Source of the DNA: Melaminivora jejuensis
GTDB lineage: Bacteria; Pseudomonadota; Gammaproteobacteria; Burkholderiales; Burkholderiaceae_C
DNA: 64,000 nucleotides
Reading direction: 5' to 3'
Assembly (NCBI RefSeq): GCF_017811175.1
Contig: NZ_JACWIJ010000002.1
Span: forward strand, 1,178,001-1,242,000
Part shown: positions 18,448-26,868 of the stretch, one piece after another
Position numbering within the stretch: position 1 is the first letter of the stretch
Layout: every line of letters starts with the position of its first letter
Notes under the pieces: model-generated
What the model was told of the DNA's origin: nothing
The model's input: the letters and a program-made list of their open reading frames with translations, nothing else
The model's database searches: none
Program-made: the position numbers and the translations under genes

Positions 18448-19530
18448 TCACTGCGCCGGATCGCGCAGCTGCCAGCGGATGGCGTCGAGTTCGCGCAGCA
18501 GCTCGGGTGCCAGCGGCACGCTCCAGGCGTCCAGGTTCTCATCGAGCTGGGCCAGCGTGGTCACGCCGATGATGGTGCTGGCCACGCGCCAACTGCGGTA
18601 GCAAAACGCCAGCGCCAATTGCACCGGCGTCAGGCCATGCTCGCGCGCCAGCTGGTTGTAGCGGCGCGCGCCGGCCAGCGCCTCGGGCCGGCCCCAGCGC
18701 TGCTTGCGCACCGACTCGTAGCGGGCGATGCGCGCATCCTGCGGCGCCTGCGGGTCGGCGGGCGCGTGCTGGTCGTACTTGCCCGTGAGCAGGCCAAAGC
18801 CCAGGGGCGAGTAGGCCAGCAGCGACACGCCCAGGCGGTGGCAGCTCTCGTCCATGGCGTTGTCCCAGCTGCGGTTGAGCAGGCAATACGGGTTTTGCAC
18901 CGACAGCACGCGCGGCAGGCCATGCGCCTCGGCCAGGCGCACGAACTCGTGCACGCCCCAGGGCGTCTCGTTGGACAGGCCGATGTGGCGCACCTTGCCG
19001 GCGCGCACCAGCTGCGCCAGCGCGTCGAGCTGCTCATGGATGGAGGTCTGGCTGGTCTCCTGGGCCGGCTCGTAGTAGAGCTGGCCGAAGGCCGGCACGT
19101 GGCGCTCAGGCCAGTGGATCTGGTAGAGGTCGATGACGTCGGTCTGCAGCCGGCGCAGGCTGCCTTCGCAGGAAGCCGCGATGTCCGCCGGCGTCAGGCC
19201 CAGGCCATCGCGTATCCACGGCATCCCGCGCGAGGGGCCGGCCACCTTGGTGGCGATGACCAGCCGCTCGCGCAGGCCGGGGCGTGCGGCCAGCCAGCGG
19301 CCGATGATGGTCTCGGTGGCGCCGCAGGTCTCGCGCCGCGCCGGCACGGCGTACATCTCTGCCGTGTCAAGAAAGTTGACGCCGCGCTCGACGGCGCGAT
19401 CGAGGATGGCGTGGGCGTCGGCCTCGCCGACCTGCTCGCCAAAAGTCATGGTGCCCAGGCAGATGGGGGTGACGCGCAGCTCGCTGCGGCCAAGCGGGAC
19501 GAGGGGGAACGGGGCGGTGCTTTTGCTCAT
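18448..19530 (-). CDS. Aldo/keto reductase (Tas-like)
   Basis: A 360-residue NADPH-dependent aldo/keto reductase. The catalytic tetrad is visible as Asp55 and Tyr60 in FLDTAEMY, Lys95 in VIATK and His139 in YQIHWPE. The C-terminal cofactor region includes STIIGVTTLAQLDENL. The insert LYYEPAQETSQTSI is like that in Tas proteins. The ATG at 19528-19530 is chosen; an upstream in-frame Met adds a basic, unconserved tail. The gene is divergent from an alpha/beta hydrolase. The substrate is unknown. Confidence 0.9.
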   Translation of the reverse strand: MSKSTAPFPLVPLGRSELRVTPICLGTMTFGEQVGEADAHAILDRAVERGVNFLDTAEMYAVPARRETCGATETIIGRWLAARPGLRERLVIATKVAGPSRGMPWIRDGLGLTPADIAASCEGSLRRLQTDVIDLYQIHWPERHVPAFGQLYYEPAQETSQTSIHEQLDALAQLVRAGKVRHIGLSNETPWGVHEFVRLAEAHGLPRVLSVQNPYCLLNRSWDNAMDESCHRLGVSLLAYSPLGFGLLTGKYDQHAPADPQAPQDARIARYESVRKQRWGRPEALAGARRYNQLAREHGLTPVQLALAFCYRSWRVASTIIGVTTLAQLDENLDAWSVPLAPELLRELDAIRWQLRDPAQ

Positions 19531-19640
19531 GGCGGGCAAGTGTAGGGGCTGGCCGAGGCGTCGCGCGGTACGGCGCGGCTGGCGCCGTTTTGTCCCGCGC
19601 TTGACTGAAGGCAAGACGGGGGCAGACCAATAATCGGTTC

Positions 19641-20576
19641 ATGTCCTCTTCCACCTCCATGTACCGGCCCCTGCGCACCGCGCGCACCGAAAGCGTGCGC
19701 ATCCGAACACTCGACTACCACGTCCGCCTGTGGGGCGAGGCCGCCAGCGGGTTGCCGCCGCTGGTGCTGCTGCATGGCTGGATGGACGTCGGCGCGTCCT
19801 GGCAGTTCGTGGTCGATGCCTTCGGCGCCGCGTTCGCGCAGGGCCGGCGCATCATCGCGCCCGACTGGCGCGGCTTTGGCCACACGCGCGCGCCGGCGCC
19901 GGTCGATCACTATGTCTTTGCCGACTACTTTGCCGACCTCGATCAGCTGCTGGATCACTACGCCGGCAGCCAGCCCATCGACCTGATCGGGCACAGCATG
20001 GGCGGCAACATCGCCATGCTCTACGCCGGCATCCGGCCTGCGCGCATCCGCCGGCTGGTCAATCTGGAGGGCTTTGGCCTGCCGGCCACCCGGCCCGAGC
20101 AGGCCGGCAAGCGCTACGTGCAGTGGATGGACGAGCTGCGCCAGCACCAGCGCGGCGAGCTGGATCTGAAGACCTACGCCGACGCCGAGGGCGTGGCCCA
20201 GCGCCTGATGAAGACCAACCCGCGCATCAGCGCCGACAAGGCCGCCTGGCTGGCGCACCAGTGGGCCGAGGCTGGCAGCGATGGCCGCTGGGCCATCCTG
20301 GGCGACGCCGCGCACAAGGTGGTCAATCCGCAGCTGTACCGGGTGGACGAGGCCAATGCGCTGTACGCGGCCATCGAGGCGCCGGTGCTGTCGGTGGAGG
20401 CCAGCAGCGACAGCCTCTCCCAATGGTGGAAGGACAGATACACCTTGGCCGAATACCACCAGCGCCTGCAGCACGTGCGCGACGTACGCACCGCCCGGGT
20501 CGAGGACGCCGGCCACATGCTGCACCACGACCAGCCGCAGGTCGTGGCAGGGTTGATTGAGGGATTCATAGCCTAG
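19641..20576 (+). CDS. Alpha/beta hydrolase
   Basis: A 311-residue hydrolase with LLHGWMDVGASW at about 43-54, the nucleophile Ser119 in IGHSMGGNIA, and a C-terminal His in DAGHMLHHDQP. The fold is that of epoxide hydrolase/haloperoxidase-like enzymes. It lacks a signal peptide. A cap-domain region (about 145-235) is charged and unassigned. It stands alone, divergent from the aldo/keto reductase. Confidence 0.88.
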   Translation: MSSSTSMYRPLRTARTESVRIRTLDYHVRLWGEAASGLPPLVLLHGWMDVGASWQFVVDAFGAAFAQGRRIIAPDWRGFGHTRAPAPVDHYVFADYFADLDQLLDHYAGSQPIDLIGHSMGGNIAMLYAGIRPARIRRLVNLEGFGLPATRPEQAGKRYVQWMDELRQHQRGELDLKTYADAEGVAQRLMKTNPRISADKAAWLAHQWAEAGSDGRWAILGDAAHKVVNPQLYRVDEANALYAAIEAPVLSVEASSDSLSQWWKDRYTLAEYHQRLQHVRDVRTARVEDAGHMLHHDQPQVVAGLIEGFIA

Positions 20577-20596
20577 ATTTTTGGTCAAATCGGCTG

Positions 20597-20628
20597 CAAA
20601 CCCTTGCCGGGCAAGCACTGACAGCTAT
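20597..20628 (+). repeat. 32-nt dispersed repeat (family A), copy 6
   Basis: A copy with two changes from the consensus, located 20 bases after the hydrolase stop codon. Confidence 0.88.
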
Positions 20629-20704
20629 CAAAACAGGAGTTCTGCGGGGCTGATGCAGGCGGTGTGCTGCCATGCGCTGCGCCCGATGCAGGCGTGCGCT
20701 GTCC

Positions 20705-20824
20705 TGGCTCCTTCCCCCGCTGGGGAAGGCCGGGATGGGGGCCGGCTGGTTCTGGCGCGCCATGCCGTGCGGCCAGCGTCGCTGGCCCCCACCCCAGCCC
20801 TCCCCCAGGGGGGAGGGGGGAAGA
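20705..20824. repeat. Paired REP-like palindromes in a 310-base spacer
   Basis: Two related arms lie in opposite orientation: CTTCCCCCGCTGGGGAAGG near 20709 and GCCCTCCCCCAGGGGGGAGG near 20799. Each arm is itself palindromic, and together they could fold into a long cruciform. The rest of the spacer 20577-20886 holds one family A repeat and no gene that I can see. The structure may block read-through between the converging genes. Confidence 0.65.
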
Positions 20825-20886
20825 GGTGCTCCTCAAAGGATGAGGGGGTGAAGACGCACCCTCAAGAGGCAGAGGAAGCAAGCGCC

Positions 20887-22434
20887 TCAGCTACCCACGG
20901 TCAGCGTATCGAATGCCACGATGTTGCGGCTCTCGCGGCTGAACTCCACGCCCACCAGGTGCACCGGCCCGCCGGCGCGGTATTTGTCGGCATAGTTTTT
21001 CTGCTGCAGCTGCTCGATGGCCCGCCCTTCAGGCACCAGCTCCACGACCTTGAACTCGAACAGCCAGGTCTGCCCCAGCCAGCGCAGCGCCATGTCGATG
21101 CGGCCTTGGTTGGTGGCGTCCTCCAGCACCATGTCCAGCCCCAGCGCAGCAAAGTAGCTGTAGAAGACGCTGGCCCAGTAGCCTTCGTATTGGGCAATGG
21201 GGTTGCCCCGGTACCAGTCGTGCGGGATGCTGGCAAAGAAGCTGTGCAGCAGTTGCTGCAGCCCCGCGAGGTCGCCCGCTTCGAGCAGGTCATAGACCGG
21301 GTTGATGTAGCGCTCGGGCACTTCGGTGGCGCCGCACAGTGCGCCCAGCAGGCTGTTGTTCAGGCTGGTCTTGACTTCCAGGTTGGGATAGGACAGCTGC
21401 AGCGCCAGCCGCCCGGGGCGGTAGCGCTCGCCGGTGATGGTGAGGTAGCCGGCCTGGAACAGCAGCGCTTCGGTGGCGATGTTGTCCACCTCGAACGACG
21501 ACAGCAGCGTGGCCGATTCAAAGACGTTTTCCAGCGCCGGCGTGAACTGGCGCCGCCGCGTGAGCAGCTTGACCAAAAAGGTGGGCGTGCCGGTCTCGAA
21601 CCAGTAAGGCTGGAACTGGCGCTTTTGGAACAGCAGCAGCACGTCGAAGGGGTTGTAGACCGACTCGCCGCGCCAGTTGTAGCCGTTGTACCAGCGGCGG
21701 ATCTCATCGCGATCCAGCCCGGGCAGCTCGGGCGCGAACACGGTGTCGATGTCGTGCTCGGTGTAGCCGCAAATGGCTGAATACGGCGCATCCAGCGTGA
21801 TGTCGTTGAGGTTGTTCAGGCCGGAAAAGATGCTCACCTTGCTGAACTTGGATACACCGGTCAGCAAGGCAAAGCGGATGTGCGCGTCGCTGTCCTTGAT
21901 GACGCAATAAAAGTCCTTGAGCACCTCGCGCAGCTGCAGCGCCACGTCCTGGTCTTCGATGCGATCGAGGATGGGCTTGTCGTATTCGTCGATCAGCACC
22001 ACCACGCGCTGGCCGGTCTGCTCGGCCAGGCGCAGGATGAGTTCGGAAAACCGGCTGCGCGCATCAGGATACTTGGCTGACAGACCCCAATGCTCCTCAT
22101 GGCGCGTCAGTTGGGTGTGCAGGCTGGCGCGCAAGTCCTCCACGCTGCCCAGCAAGCCGCCGCCAAAGCTGAAGCGCAGCACCGGATACCGCACCGACCA
22201 GTCCCAGTGCTGCTCGGCGTGCAGCCCCTCGAACAGCACCCGGTTGCCCTCGAACAGCTCCTTGAGCGTGTCCAGGAACAGGCTCTTGCCGAAGCGCCGG
22301 GGCCGCGAGAGGAAGAAGTATTTGCCCTGCGCTATCAACTGCAGCGCAATCGGCGTCTTGTCCACGTAGTAGTGGTCATCCTCGCGGATCTCGCGCAGGG
22401 TCTGGATGCCGATGGGGAGCTTCTTGCGGGTCAT
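20887..22434 (-). CDS. AAA-ATPase-like / PD-(D/E)XK nuclease family protein
   Basis: A 515-residue protein of the AAA-ATPase-like plus DUF1703 family. A P-loop SRPRRFGKSLFL lies at residues 43-54 (Lys50-Ser51) and a Walker B VVVLIDEYDKPI near 144-155. The C-terminal 100 residues have a PD-(D/E)XK-like pattern: GRIDMALRW, then WLFEFKV. The family is common as scattered, often multicopy accessory genes; its function is not established. It is the first gene of an accessory block and is transcribed away from the exported-protein genes. Confidence 0.82.
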   Translation of the reverse strand: MTRKKLPIGIQTLREIREDDHYYVDKTPIALQLIAQGKYFFLSRPRRFGKSLFLDTLKELFEGNRVLFEGLHAEQHWDWSVRYPVLRFSFGGGLLGSVEDLRASLHTQLTRHEEHWGLSAKYPDARSRFSELILRLAEQTGQRVVVLIDEYDKPILDRIEDQDVALQLREVLKDFYCVIKDSDAHIRFALLTGVSKFSKVSIFSGLNNLNDITLDAPYSAICGYTEHDIDTVFAPELPGLDRDEIRRWYNGYNWRGESVYNPFDVLLLFQKRQFQPYWFETGTPTFLVKLLTRRRQFTPALENVFESATLLSSFEVDNIATEALLFQAGYLTITGERYRPGRLALQLSYPNLEVKTSLNNSLLGALCGATEVPERYINPVYDLLEAGDLAGLQQLLHSFFASIPHDWYRGNPIAQYEGYWASVFYSYFAALGLDMVLEDATNQGRIDMALRWLGQTWLFEFKVVELVPEGRAIEQLQQKNYADKYRAGGPVHLVGVEFSRESRNIVAFDTLTVGS

Positions 22435-22537
22435 CGGACGATTGTAGGAAGGCAGGCAGCTAGTCCATTTGTGTGATCGCGCCCGGCATCGAATGCTGCC
22501 TACACTGCAGCCCTCGCAATTTGCCGGACATCACGCC

Positions 22538-24334
22538 ATGCCGTCCAGACACCTCACCCTCGTGCCCTTGCTGGCGTTGACCAGCAGCCTGGCCCAGGCA
22601 GGCTGGGCAGTTCCTGCCGGCGCCAGCGTACAGCTGGCCAGCGGCACGGCCAGCCTGGGTTGCGCCGATTGGCAGATCGACGGCCAGGTCAGCATGGACG
22701 GCGGCGCGTCCGTCATCGCTGCGCGCAATGTCAACGTGGGCAGCACCGCCTTGCTGGACATCGGCACCGGCCAGGTGCAACTGGCCCAGCAGTGGAGCAA
22801 CCAGGGACAGGTTACGGCCAGTGGCAGCGGCGGCGTCACGCGTGTGGCCAGCGCTGGCTGTGCGCTGGACGGCACTCCCGGCCCCGTCCCCTTGACACCG
22901 CCACCCCCACCCCCACCGCCCCCACCGCCCCCACCTCCACCTCCACCTCCACCTCCACCGCCTCCACCGCCCCCGTCTCCCCAGCCGGAAGACCCTGGCC
23001 CGGTGGTGCCGCAGCCGCCCGTGTTGCCCAGCAGTGGCAGTCAACACACCATCCAGGCAGGCACTCTGGTGCGCATCAGTGACACCGGCCAGGCCGGCAC
23101 GCAAGTGCTGATCGACGGCAGCGGCAGCACCCGCTTCGAGCTGAGTGGGCACATCCTGACCGTCCACACCAGCCAGCCCGGCGTGCAGCTCATCGTGGTA
23201 CGGGCAGCCGACGGCACGCTGCTGCTGGCAGCCCGGGAGGGCAGTGTGGACTTCAGCGGCACGCGCCAGCCGCTGCTGCTGGCCACCGATCTGCTGCTCG
23301 TGGGCGAGCAGGCCAGCAACCGCCTGCAGGCCAGCTATGTCGCCGGCCACCTGGTCAGCGTCAGCCAGATCCAGGGCAGCGTGCAACTGCTGGATCAGAC
23401 AGCGTCCCTCCCGCCGTCCACACCGCTGGCTCGGCTGTACGCCGGCGAGAGCGCCCTCTTCGACCCCGCCAGCGGTCAGTTGCTGGAGCGCCACCTGGGC
23501 AGCGCGCAGGGCCAGGGCGGGCAATTGGGTGACAGCCTCGCTCCTGCCACCGGCCCCTGGCAGGTCAGTGCCGGGGTGCCGCGCCTGTCCGGTCTGCCCG
23601 AGCGCCAGCGTCTGGCCGGGCACAGCCTGCCGCTGGATCAGCAACTGGCGGCGTTGCTGACCGGCTACGGCCTGCCGGCCAGCGCGCAGGGCGAGCAAGG
23701 CGTCGTGCAACTGAGCATTGCGCAAGAGCACATCCCCCTGGCCGCCTGGCCACTGGGCCGGGTGCAGATCGCCGAAGGGCAGCCCGATGCCGCCACCTTC
23801 GAACCCAACGGCACGCTGCGCGTCGTGGTCAACGGCCTGGCCCTGTACCTGGCGCCTGCCGTGCCTAACCCGGCGGCCCTGGCGCACAGCCTGGCCCGGC
23901 TCCAGCCCCAAGGCCACATATACATCAGCGCCGACGGCACCTGGCGCTGGCAGGTGCCTGGCGCCGGGGTGGTCTTTCGTCCCCACTGGGCCTTGCTGCC
24001 TGCCGGGACGACTGGCTTTGCCGAGGTCACGGGGCAGCCCGGCAGCGTGCTGCACTCGGCGGACGGTCAATGGGCCAGTCTGCTGCAGCCTGCGCTGGCC
24101 GACTACACGGCGCTGCTGCGCACGGCCCGGCAGTTCGACGCGCAGGCGGCACTCGATGCACCCGTGGGTCAGCCTGCGGTGCTGGGCCTGTCCGGCCAGC
24201 GCTTCGAGCTGCTGCCGCAAAGCGCCCTGACGCCGCTGCCACCCGGTCAGGACAGCACACCCGTCTGGCTCGATGGCAGCCAACTGTTTCTGCCCGTGGG
24301 CGCCGGCCTGGTGCAGGGGATGCAGGTGCGTTGA
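22538..24334 (+). CDS. Exported protein with polyproline linker, unknown function
   Basis: A 598-residue protein with a signal peptide ([20 protein letters not shown], probable cleavage near AQA). The N-terminal part, to about residue 115, is rich in Gly, Ala and Ser and looks beta-stranded. Then come 26 consecutive prolines (22898-22975) and a region, about 165-300, with the regular strand pattern of FecR-like or adhesin domains. The C-terminal half is beta-rich and not recognised. No cell-wall anchor or transmembrane helix is seen. It precedes the collagen-like and tail-collar genes in the same direction, so surface display is plausible. The start chosen is the ATG of the signal peptide; the frame is open further upstream. 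Confidence 0.72.
   Translation: MPSRHLTLVPLLALTSSLAQAGWAVPAGASVQLASGTASLGCADWQIDGQVSMDGGASVIAARNVNVGSTALLDIGTGQVQLAQQWSNQGQVTASGSGGVTRVASAGCALDGTPGPVPLTPPPPPPPPPPPPPPPPPPPPPPPPPPSPQPEDPGPVVPQPPVLPSSGSQHTIQAGTLVRISDTGQAGTQVLIDGSGSTRFELSGHILTVHTSQPGVQLIVVRAADGTLLLAAREGSVDFSGTRQPLLLATDLLLVGEQASNRLQASYVAGHLVSVSQIQGSVQLLDQTASLPPSTPLARLYAGESALFDPASGQLLERHLGSAQGQGGQLGDSLAPATGPWQVSAGVPRLSGLPERQRLAGHSLPLDQQLAALLTGYGLPASAQGEQGVVQLSIAQEHIPLAAWPLGRVQIAEGQPDAATFEPNGTLRVVVNGLALYLAPAVPNPAALAHSLARLQPQGHIYISADGTWRWQVPGAGVVFRPHWALLPAGTTGFAEVTGQPGSVLHSADGQWASLLQPALADYTALLRTARQFDAQAALDAPVGQPAVLGLSGQRFELLPQSALTPLPPGQDSTPVWLDGSQLFLPVGAGLVQGMQVR
22898..22975 (+). repeat. Polyproline-coding repeat
   Basis: Twenty-six proline codons in a row, mixing CCG, CCA, CCC and CCT, with four CCTCCA hexamers in the middle. 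The hexamers are prone to slippage, so copy number may vary between strains. Confidence 0.9.
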
Positions 24335-24410
24335 CGAGTCATCGCCGCACCCTGCCCCCACTGCCCTTGCCGCACCTGATCCGCAACCCCAGCACCTTCG
24401 ACCCAAGGCC

Positions 24411-25369
24411 ATGAAGACTTTCCGCATCCGATCGCGCACCGCCCTGGCAGCCGCCGCCACCTGCGCCCTGAGCACCGCTGCCGGCGCAGCCGACATGACG
24501 CTCACCCCTGCGCCGGGCAGCGCCGTCATCATCCAGACCCCCAGCGCCAGCCCGGCGCTGCGGGTGCCGCCCTCGGGCATCGTCGAGCTGCCCGCCGTGG
24601 GCGCAGCGCCGGCCAGCCTGTCCGAGCCGCTGTGCCTGGAGCCGACCACCGGGGCGCTGGGGCGCTGCGATCCGGCGCAGCTGACGAGCGGCCCGACCGG
24701 CCCGACCGGCGCCACAGGCCCACAGGGGCCGGCAGGAGCCGATGGCACAGCCGGAGCCAAGGGAGACGCAGGCCCGACAGGTGCAACGGGCGCAGCAGGC
24801 CCGACGGGAGCAACCGGGGCAACCGGGGCAACCGGAGCGACAGGCCCCATCGGCCCGACTGGGACAACTGGCGCCACTGGGGCGACAGGAGCAGCCGGCC
24901 CGGAAGGCCCGGCGGGAGCCATGGGCCCCGCAGGAGTCAATGGGGCAAACGGAGCCACTGGCGCCACCGGAGCGACAGGAGCCACTGGTGCGACAGGTGC
25001 CACTGGGGCGACAGGCGTAGGGCTTCCCGGCCCCACTGGGCCGCAGGGCCACAGGGGCCACAAGGCCCGGCAGGCACAGGAGCGGCAGGCCTGAGCGAAG
25101 TGCGCCACGGCTGCTTCGACAGCGGCGGCGTTGTGCAAAGCGGCAGCGGCTACAGCGTCAGCGCCAGCTCCGGCGCCTACACCCTGAGCTTCAACCCGGC
25201 CCCGGGCGCGGGCAACTACACCGTGCTGCTCGATGGCCGTACCAGCACCGGACGCGCCCTGGCCCTGAGCACCAGCGGCACGGTCAGCACCGGCCTGACG
25301 CTCACGCGCGGCTGGCTCGATGCCGGCGGCGAGACCATCACCCGCATCTGCTTCATGCTGGTGCGCTGA
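24411..25369 (+). pseudogene. Collagen-like exported protein, frameshifted
   Basis: Starts with a signal peptide (about residues 1-26), then a short domain with two Cys (75 and 86), then about forty Gly-X-Y triplets from Gly94, mostly Gly-Ala-Thr. The frame then ends at 25092-25094 after RQAQERQA. The +1 reading continues as [22 protein letters not shown] and a 90-residue beta-rich tail ending ITRICFMLVR at 25369. Restoring one C at 25049-25050 (CC to CCC) joins both into a 319-residue protein. Bacterial collagen-like proteins form triple-helical stalks with C-terminal heads. The tail is presumably the head. It follows the polyproline gene by 76 bases and may share its transcript. Confidence 0.8.
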
Positions 25370-25410
25370 ATTTCTGTTTGCCTTTTTGTCATTCCGTGAA
25401 AGCCTTTGCC

Positions 25411-26016
25411 ATGCCCTCCACTGCGCTCTTGCCCGCCCTGCGCCCCCTGTTGCTGGCCGCTGCCGTGGCCGGCGCCCTGCCCGCGCAGGCCAGCAGCGAA
25501 CCCTTCCTCGGCGAGTTGATGCTGTTCAGCGGTGATTTCTGTCCGCGCTACTGGCTGCCTGCCGATGGCCGGTTGCTGTCCGTCAGCGCCTACGAGACGC
25601 TTTTCGCCCTGATCGGCAGCACCTACGGCGGCGATGGCACGATCAACTTTGCCCTGCCCGACCTGCGTGGCCGCGCACCCATCGGTGCGGGACAGGGCCC
25701 AGGGCTGAACAGCATGGCAGTCGGCCAGCGCGGCGGCAGCGAGACCGCCACGCTGAACGCACAGAACCTGCCCATGCACAGCCATGCCCTGGCCGCCAGC
25801 ACCCAGCCGGCCACCCATGCCACGCCGGCACCCGGACAGGTGCTGGGCAAGGCACAGAACGCCGGCGTCTATGCCAGCAACTCCGGCGCCACCGTGGCGC
25901 TGGCGCCCACAGGCGTGGCCGGCTCGCCGGCGCCCGCGCCGTTTTCCATCCGCGATCCGTACCTGACCATGCAGTGGTGCATCGCGGTCGACGGGGCATT
26001 CCCCTCGCGCAATTGA
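25411..26016 (+). CDS. Exported phage tail collar domain protein 1
   Basis: A 201-residue protein with a signal peptide ending near residue 27 (LPAQA before SSEPF) and a phage tail collar domain (about 30-120). Collar signatures are CPRYWLPADGRLLSVSAYE, LFALIGSTYGGDG, FALPDLRGRAPIGAG and GGSETATLNAQNLPMHSH. The C-terminus ends MQWCIAVDGAFPSRN. The family includes the microcystin-related MdpB-like proteins and phage fibre collars. The signal peptide suggests a secreted or surface protein. An upstream TTG would add 11 residues with no merit. Confidence 0.85.
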   Translation: MPSTALLPALRPLLLAAAVAGALPAQASSEPFLGELMLFSGDFCPRYWLPADGRLLSVSAYETLFALIGSTYGGDGTINFALPDLRGRAPIGAGQGPGLNSMAVGQRGGSETATLNAQNLPMHSHALAASTQPATHATPAPGQVLGKAQNAGVYASNSGATVALAPTGVAGSPAPAPFSIRDPYLTMQWCIAVDGAFPSRN

Positions 26017-26037
26017 ATCAATTGAATCAATTGAATC
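26011..26037 (+). repeat. 9-bp tandem repeat x3
   Basis: AATTGAATC is repeated three times without interruption. The first copy contains the TGA stop of the first tail-collar gene. The repeat separates the two tail-collar genes. Confidence 0.9.
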
Positions 26038-26053
26038 ACCATGAAAACCAGCG

Positions 26054-26085
26054 CAAACGCTTATCCAGAAAGCGCAATCAGCTCT
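26054..26085 (+). repeat. Diverged 32-nt dispersed repeat (family A), copy 7
   Basis: CAAACGCTTATCCAGAAAGC and the following bases align with the family A consensus at roughly two thirds of positions, followed by CAATAGC. It lies just before the second tail-collar gene and overlaps the longer possible N-terminus. Confidence 0.55.
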
Positions 26086-26097
26086 CATTTCAATAGC

Positions 26098-26697
26098 ATG
26101 GCAATGTCGGCACGCTCCCGCGCCCCGGCCCCGCGCGCCTGGATGCGCGCCGCTGCATGGGCCCTGGCTGTGGCTGGCGCTGCAGCGCTGCCGGCACACG
26201 CCGACGAGCCGTTCATTGGCGAAGTACGGCTGTTTGCCTTCAACTGGTGCCCCAAAGACTGGGACCAGGCGCGCGGGCAACTCCTGCCCGTTGCACAAAA
26301 CACGGCACTGTTTTCCATCCTGTCTGCCCGCTACGGCGGCAATGGCGCCCAGACCTTTGCCTTGCCCGATCTGGCCAGGCGCACGCCCATCGGGGCTGGC
26401 GCGGGCCTGTCGCCAGGGGCTTTCGGTGGCAGCGAATTCACCACCCTCAACAGCAGCCATCTGCCAGCGCACAGCCACAGTCTGTCTGCCACCACTGCCC
26501 CGGCCACGCACGCCACTGCCGCATCGAGCCAGACGCTGGCGCAGGCGCGCGAAGCCGCGCTGTACCATGCCGGCCCGCCCGACACCGCAGGCCCCGGCAC
26601 CCAGCAGACCGGTGGCAGCCCGGTGTATCTGCGCAGCCCCTACCTGGCCATGACCTGGTGCGTGGCCCTGCAGGGCCCATTCCCACAGCGGCAATGA
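26098..26697 (+). CDS. Exported phage tail collar domain protein 2
   Basis: A 199-residue paralogue of the preceding protein. The signal peptide ends near residue 35 (LPAHA before DEPF). Collar blocks are EPFIGEVRLFAFNWCPKDW, FSILSARYGGNG, FALPDLARRTPIGAG and GGSEFTTLNSSHLPAHSH, ending MTWCVALQGPFPQRQ. The shared Cys near the N- and C-ends could form a disulfide. An ATG at 26041 would add 19 residues, but these are encoded by a degenerate dispersed repeat, so the ATG at 26098 is preferred. Confidence 0.8.
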   Translation: MAMSARSRAPAPRAWMRAAAWALAVAGAAALPAHADEPFIGEVRLFAFNWCPKDWDQARGQLLPVAQNTALFSILSARYGGNGAQTFALPDLARRTPIGAGAGLSPGAFGGSEFTTLNSSHLPAHSHSLSATTAPATHATAASSQTLAQAREAALYHAGPPDTAGPGTQQTGGSPVYLRSPYLAMTWCVALQGPFPQRQ

Positions 26698-26868
26698 TCT
26701 GGGGCATCGCAGCACTGCCGGGCTCACGTCCGGCACATGCCTGATGCTTGACTGATGCCCGTCCCATGCCCCAGCCGGGCGCCACAAAGGCTGCAGTCAA
26801 CCCGGCCTTGCCCCCCGTGCCAAAATCGCCTGTCATTTTTCCCGCCACAAATACAGGACAGATTCACC

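Noticed and set aside
24700..25020. Regular GCCACTGGCGCCACCGGAGC-like repeats considered as a CRISPR array.
   Set aside because: The period is 9 to 18 bases with no spacers, and they encode Gly-X-Y triplets.
22460..25138. Long minus-strand open frame of 892 codons with many Gly-Pro-Val repeats opposite the polyproline and collagen-like genes.
   Set aside because: It is the mirror of the Gly-X-Y and proline codons; it has no family resemblance, while the plus-strand genes have signal peptides and known domains.
25411..26697. Tail-collar genes considered as a prophage tail module.
   Set aside because: No other phage genes are present and both proteins have signal peptides.
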